From Chloroflexota bacterium (GTDB lineage Bacteria; Chloroflexota; Limnocylindria; Limnocylindrales; CSP1-4): a stretch of 17,835 nucleotides of DNA. Location of the stretch: contig JAJYGO010000330.1 of the NCBI GenBank assembly GCA_021785115.1, positions 1 through 17,835 on the forward strand, read 5' to 3'. The notes beneath the pieces are model-generated. The model did not search any database. It saw nothing but the letters and a program-made list of their open reading frames with translations, and was not told the origin of the DNA. The number at the start of each line of letters is the position of its first letter. Within the stretch, counting starts at the first letter, position 1. The position numbers and the translations under genes were made by a program. This document shows positions 15,255 to 17,835 of the stretch, piece by piece.

Positions 15255-15326
15255 GGACCCTACGGAGGGTCCCGGTGACATGTGGTCAGACGACTGGCGT
15301 CTGGTGGCCGGTGGCGTCGGGACCCT
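15255..15326 (+). promoter_or_regulatory. Candidate guanidine-II (mini-ykkC)-like riboswitch with alternative pairing
   Basis: Hairpin P1 is GGACCCT, loop ACGG, AGGGTCC (15255-15272), seven Watson-Crick pairs. After 12 bases comes P2: GTCAG, loop ACGA, CTGGC (15285-15298), five pairs including one G-U. Two neighbouring hairpins with ACGR tetraloops define the guanidine-II class, whose loops kiss through their CG bases when guanidinium binds. Competing pairings are also visible: 15266-15277 with 15315-15326 (nine perfect pairs, two wobbles and one more) and CAGACG/CGTCTG (15287-15292 with 15298-15303). These exclude P1 and P2 respectively. The motif is on the plus strand, upstream of the BMP-type lipoprotein gene, but about 225 nt before its start codon, further than usual. 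Small hairpins arise easily in GC-rich DNA, so this is a candidate only. Confidence 0.4.
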
Positions 15327-15517
15327 CGATCGTGCCATCATCGGGCGACTCGCTCGCGAACTCCGACCAGCTGCCGCCCCGCGGTTCACCCGGCGCACGC
15401 GACACACCCGGCGACCCGGCCGCCATCGGCGCAGTCGGCGGTCCAGGAGGGGGAGCCTATCGAAGCCACGAGCACCCCACAGGCCCGGCCCAAGCCTTGA
15501 CAACAGCATCCGCCCAG

Positions 15518-15550
15518 AGGGGAGAGAGAATCCCGGAGGGGAGAGGGAAT
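15518..15550 (+). promoter_or_regulatory. Duplicated Shine-Dalgarno-like box before the BMP gene
   Basis: AGGGGAGAGAGAAT (15518-15531) and AGGGGAGAGGGAAT (15537-15550) differ at one of 14 bases, with a 19-base period. The second copy directly abuts the ATG at 15551 and is the likely ribosome-binding site; the first has no start codon after it. A perfect TTGACA lies at 15497-15502, but no -10 box is found at 16-18 bases. The rest of 15327-15517 shows nothing I can name. Confidence 0.5.
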
Positions 15551-16750
15551 ATGGACACCGTTCGAGGGCGACGTCTGACCTTCCTGGCGATAGCGGCGAG
15601 CGTCGCGCTCCTGGCCACCGCCTGCAGCAGCGCGGCGACGAGCGCCCCGGCGTCGGCGGTCGCTCCGGCTGCATCCACGGCCGCGAGCGTCGCGCTCCTG
15701 GCCACCGCCTGCAGCAGCGCGGCGACGAGCGCCCCGGCGTCGGCGGTCGCTCCGGCTGCATCCACGGCCGCGAGCGTCGCTCCGGCCGCGCCGAGCGTCC
15801 CGGCATCCGCCGCTCCCGCCTCGGCGGCTCCCGCCGCGAGCACGGCAGCCGCGGCGTCGACGCCGCTCAAGGTGGCCCTGGTGGCCCCCAGCGCGCGGAA
15901 CGACCTGAGCTGGACCCAGACGATGGTGGCGGCGCTGCAGAGCCTCCAGCAGAGCGACAACCTGCAGATCGCCATCTCGGACAACCAGTTCGTGGTCTCC
16001 GACGCGGGCAACATCATTCGCCAGTACGCGTCCGAGGGCTACAACCTGATCATCGCCCACGGGTCGCAGTACGGGTCCACCATCCAGCAGCTGGCGCCGC
16101 AGTTCCCCAGGGTCTCCTTCGCCTGGGGCACCGCCGGCTCGACCTACAACCTGCCCAACGTCTTCGCCTACCTCGCCGCCGCGAACGAGGGCGGGTACGT
16201 GGAGGGCGCCATGGCGGCCATGCTGAGCAAGTCCCACATCCTGGGCGCGATCGGCCCCATCGCCGCGGGTGACGACAAGCTCTTCATCGACGGCTTCGCG
16301 GCCGGCGCCAGGGCGGTCGACCCGAAGGTCACGATCCACCCGGTCTACACCGGCTCCTACAGCGACGCCAGCCTGTACGCCACCGCGGCCAAGACGTTCG
16401 TGGCCGGTGGCGCGGACGTGCTGGCCGGCACCACCCAGGCCTCGTCGGGCGCCATCGGCGTGGCCGCCTCGAACCACCTGCCCTGGTTCGGCAACGACTG
16501 GCCCATGGACACCCTCGCCCCGAAGAGCGTGGTGGCCACCGAGGTCTACAACTGGGCCCCGGCGCTCCACCAGATGTTCACCGAGATCCGGGGCGGGACC
16601 CTGGGCGGCGCCACGTACTCGATCACGCTCGGCAACGGCGGCGAGGTGATCCAGTACAACGCCGGGTTCGCCCTGCCGGCCAACGTGAAGGCCAAGGCCG
16701 ACGCGCTGGTCAAGGCCATCACCGACGGGACGCTGACTCCGCCCCAGTAG
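15551..16750 (+). CDS. BMP/PnrA-family substrate-binding lipoprotein
   Basis: A 399-aa predicted lipoprotein. The signal peptide is MDTVRGRR plus a hydrophobic stretch ending LLATAC, with the lipid-modified cysteine at 25. A perfect 87-bp tandem duplication repeats 29 residues, so a second LLATAC places another cysteine at 54. An Ala/Ser/Pro-rich linker runs to about residue 105. The BMP (basic membrane protein, PnrA-like) fold follows: LKVALVAPSARNDLSWTQTM, then EGYNLIIAHGSQYG, then FIDGFAAGARAVDP, VLAGTTQASSGAIGVA and the end NVKAKADALVKAITDGTL. Family members bind purine nucleosides or other small ligands for ABC import. No permease or ATPase follows; the next gene is a convergent Crp-type regulator, so the transporter partner must be elsewhere. 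A purine-rich box abuts the ATG. Confidence 0.9.
   Translation: MDTVRGRRLTFLAIAASVALLATACSSAATSAPASAVAPAASTAASVALLATACSSAATSAPASAVAPAASTAASVAPAAPSVPASAAPASAAPAASTAAAASTPLKVALVAPSARNDLSWTQTMVAALQSLQQSDNLQIAISDNQFVVSDAGNIIRQYASEGYNLIIAHGSQYGSTIQQLAPQFPRVSFAWGTAGSTYNLPNVFAYLAAANEGGYVEGAMAAMLSKSHILGAIGPIAAGDDKLFIDGFAAGARAVDPKVTIHPVYTGSYSDASLYATAAKTFVAGGADVLAGTTQASSGAIGVAASNHLPWFGNDWPMDTLAPKSVVATEVYNWAPALHQMFTEIRGGTLGGATYSITLGNGGEVIQYNAGFALPANVKAKADALVKAITDGTLTPPQ
15596..15780 (+). repeat. Perfect 87-bp in-frame tandem duplication in the lipoprotein signal region
   Basis: 15596-15682 and 15683-15769 are identical over all 87 bases, and the first 11 bases of the unit recur at 15770-15780. The unit encodes 29 residues, starting ASVALLATACSSAATSAPAS, so it copies half of the hydrophobic core, the lipobox and part of the linker. 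Perfect identity including silent positions indicates a recent event or an assembly artefact. Confidence 0.95.
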
Positions 16751-16759
16751 GCAGATCGC

Positions 16760-16872
16760 CGGGCGGCGGCTCGGTGCCCGCGCGCATGGACGCGTCCCCC
16801 ATGTGCCGATCGCATCGGGCTGCCGCCCGCAGCATCAGTGACAGGGTGGCTGGCCGCGCAGGCCACGCGGCC
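16760..16872. terminator. Inverted repeats between convergent BMP and Crp-type genes
   Basis: Two pairings lie in the 147-base gap. CGGGCGGCGGC (16760-16770) pairs with GCTGCCGCCCG (16819-16829), 11 pairs with one G-U, across a 48-base loop. GGCCGCG (16852-16858) pairs with CGCGGCC (16866-16872) across the 7-base loop CAGGCCA. The second is a plausible two-way terminator, but no U-tract is present. Confidence 0.35.
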
Positions 16873-16897
16873 GCGCATCCCTGCGGCCGCGCCGGGC

Positions 16898-17632
16898 TCA
16901 GCGCGGAGGCGACTCCGTCGCAAGGAAGGCGTTCCGGATCGTCGCGTAGCAGCCGCAGGTCAACGCCTCGAGCGCGACCGGGTCGAGGATCCTGACGGCG
17001 CCGCGCCGGTGCACCAGGGTGCCGGCCAGCTGCAGCGTCTCGAGCGCGAGCGTGACCTTGGGACGTGACGCCCCGAGCAGCCCCGCCAGCTGCTCGTGCG
17101 TGCAGGGGAACTCGTCCCGCTCGATGCGGTCCCGGGTCGTCAGCAGGCAGCGCGCCATGCGGGCCTCCAGCGGGTGGAGCCGATGGCAGGCCGACACCTG
17201 CACGCAGTCCACGAATCGGGCGCCCATGTAGCGGAAGATCGAGGTCCGGAACGGCGGGTTGCCATCGAGCAGTGCGCGGAGGTCGTCGGTCGTCAGCTGC
17301 GCGACGTTGCCGCCGATCAGGCACACGATCTCCGTCGGCGCGGGCACCGAGCCCAGGGCAGGCGCGATCTCGATCGCCCCCTCGCGACCCACGGTCGCGA
17401 TCGACGTGAAGCTGCCCAGGCGGTCGGCGACCACGAGCGAGAACAGGCCCCCCAACGGGAACGTGACGCTGTCCATCGGCTCGCCGGGCAGATAGACGGT
17501 CTGGCCGCGGGTGGCCTTCCGCACGGTGACCCGCGGGGCCACCTGCTCGAGCATCGGGATCGGCAGGGTGGCCAGGAGCCTGTTCCTCAGGAGCACGCCC
17601 GCGTCCGTCATGGCTCCCCTGCTCTCCGCCAT
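16898..17632 (-). CDS. Crp/Fnr-family transcriptional regulator
   Basis: A 244-aa regulator. The N-terminal cyclic-nucleotide-binding-like beta barrel (about 20-145) has KATRGQTVYLPGEPMDSVTF and GREGAIEIAPALG. A dimerisation helix follows (about 135-170), then a winged HTH of HTH_Crp type (about 170-235) with recognition helix region CTHEQLAGLLGASRPKVTLA and wing GTLVHRRGAVRILD. It lacks the phosphate-binding cassette that would predict cAMP binding, and the N-terminus has no FNR-type Fe-S cysteine cluster, so its signal is unknown. The ATG at 17632 has AGGGGG close by; a second in-frame ATG at 17611 preceded by AGGGGAG is also possible, and better spaced from the proposed -10. It is divergent from the DsrE-like gene and convergent with the BMP gene. 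Confidence 0.9.
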   Translation of the reverse strand: MAESRGAMTDAGVLLRNRLLATLPIPMLEQVAPRVTVRKATRGQTVYLPGEPMDSVTFPLGGLFSLVVADRLGSFTSIATVGREGAIEIAPALGSVPAPTEIVCLIGGNVAQLTTDDLRALLDGNPPFRTSIFRYMGARFVDCVQVSACHRLHPLEARMARCLLTTRDRIERDEFPCTHEQLAGLLGASRPKVTLALETLQLAGTLVHRRGAVRILDPVALEALTCGCYATIRNAFLATESPPR

Positions 17633-17643
17633 TGCCCCCTGTC

Positions 17644-17654
17644 ACACGAGTGTA
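17644..17654 (-). promoter_or_regulatory. Possible -10 box overlapped by a small palindrome at the Crp-type gene
   Basis: On the minus strand TACACT (17654-17649) matches the -10 consensus at four of six bases. The plus-strand sequence ACACGAGTGT (17644-17653) is palindromic except for its two central bases and overlaps that box. It could be an autoregulatory operator. The remaining bases to 17774 show no other clear signal. The arms are only four bases, so support is weak. Confidence 0.25.
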
Positions 17655-17774
17655 GGCGAAGGCGGCCCTTCGTTCCGCCGGGCACCGACACGTGCCCGTA
17701 GCGTGAGGGTGAGCGCTGGTCCGGCCGTACGCAACCGGGTCGGACGCGCGGATGACAGACAGGAGTACCGCTCG

Positions 17775-17835
17775 ATGGCTGAGCGCAAGAAGCTCGTGAT
17801 CCTGGCGACGCACGGTCCGGACCAGCCGGAGATGG
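17775..17835 (+). CDS. Probable DsrE-family protein, N-terminal fragment cut by the window end
   Basis: An ATG at 17775 with AGGAG nine bases upstream (17761-17765) opens a frame that runs off the window after 20 codons: MAERKKLVILATHGPDQPEM. A short beta strand (LVILATHG) followed by a GPD/E-x-PE turn right at the N-terminus is typical of small DsrE/DsrF-like proteins, which are sulfur-relay or unknown-function proteins. With so few residues the call rests on resemblance only. It is divergent from the Crp-type regulator, which may control it. Confidence 0.5.
   Translation, partial: MAERKKLVILATHGPDQPEM

Noticed and set aside
15497..15531. TTGACA with GAGAAT as a promoter for the BMP gene
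   Set aside because: The spacer is 23 bases, too long for a sigma70 promoter; no better -10 was found.
15173..15550. Upstream extension of the BMP lipoprotein
   Set aside because: It would bury the signal peptide 126 residues inside and cross the structured leader; ATG 15551 has an adjacent purine box.
1..17835. CRISPR array, tRNA, rRNA, IS element or phage genes
   Set aside because: No regularly spaced repeats, tRNA-like cloverleaf, rRNA segment, transposase or integrase motif was seen in either strand.

Overview
The window is very GC-rich bacterial DNA with dense, mostly complete genes, GTG as well as ATG starts and clear Shine-Dalgarno sequences. The gene types, the Ala/Ser/Pro-rich lipoprotein linker and the TAnnnT -10 boxes with little -35 would suit a high-GC Chloroflexota (Limnocylindria-like) or an actinobacterium. 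This assignment is an impression; no rRNA or tRNA is present to settle it.

Region 1 (2-6743) is a phosphate/polyphosphate neighbourhood. It holds the 3' part of polyphosphate kinase ppk1, a CYTH-CHAD protein translationally coupled to it, a reverse-strand coiled-coil protein, a SixA-type phosphohistidine phosphatase, a weakly supported Arg-rich small ORF, an unknown 109-aa protein, and a PiT phosphate transporter read divergently from that last gene. PiT would bring in phosphate, PPK1 would store it, and CYTH/CHAD and SixA would act on or bind polyphosphate or phosphorylated products.

Region 2 (6778-10423) is housekeeping. An asparaginase-II family gene and gltX form a reverse-strand pair, and upp (uracil salvage) is divergent from them.

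Region 3 (10431-15035) lies on the reverse strand. It has a TauE/SafE-type permease followed by an ABC-2 exporter cassette of one ATPase and two permeases. A near-identical 21-bp direct repeat sits on both sides of the ABC cassette.

Region 4 (15036-17835) is the most unusual. A 515-base divergent gap holds two hairpins with ACGG and ACGA tetraloops 12 nt apart, the arrangement of guanidine-II (mini-ykkC) riboswitches. It also holds competing pairings that could be the other state of a switch, and a duplicated Shine-Dalgarno box. Next comes a BMP/PnrA-type substrate-binding lipoprotein whose signal-peptide/lipobox segment is duplicated in a perfect in-frame 87-bp tandem repeat, with no ABC permease or ATPase beside it. 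The window ends with a reverse-strand Crp/Fnr-family regulator and the first 20 codons of a probable DsrE-family gene.
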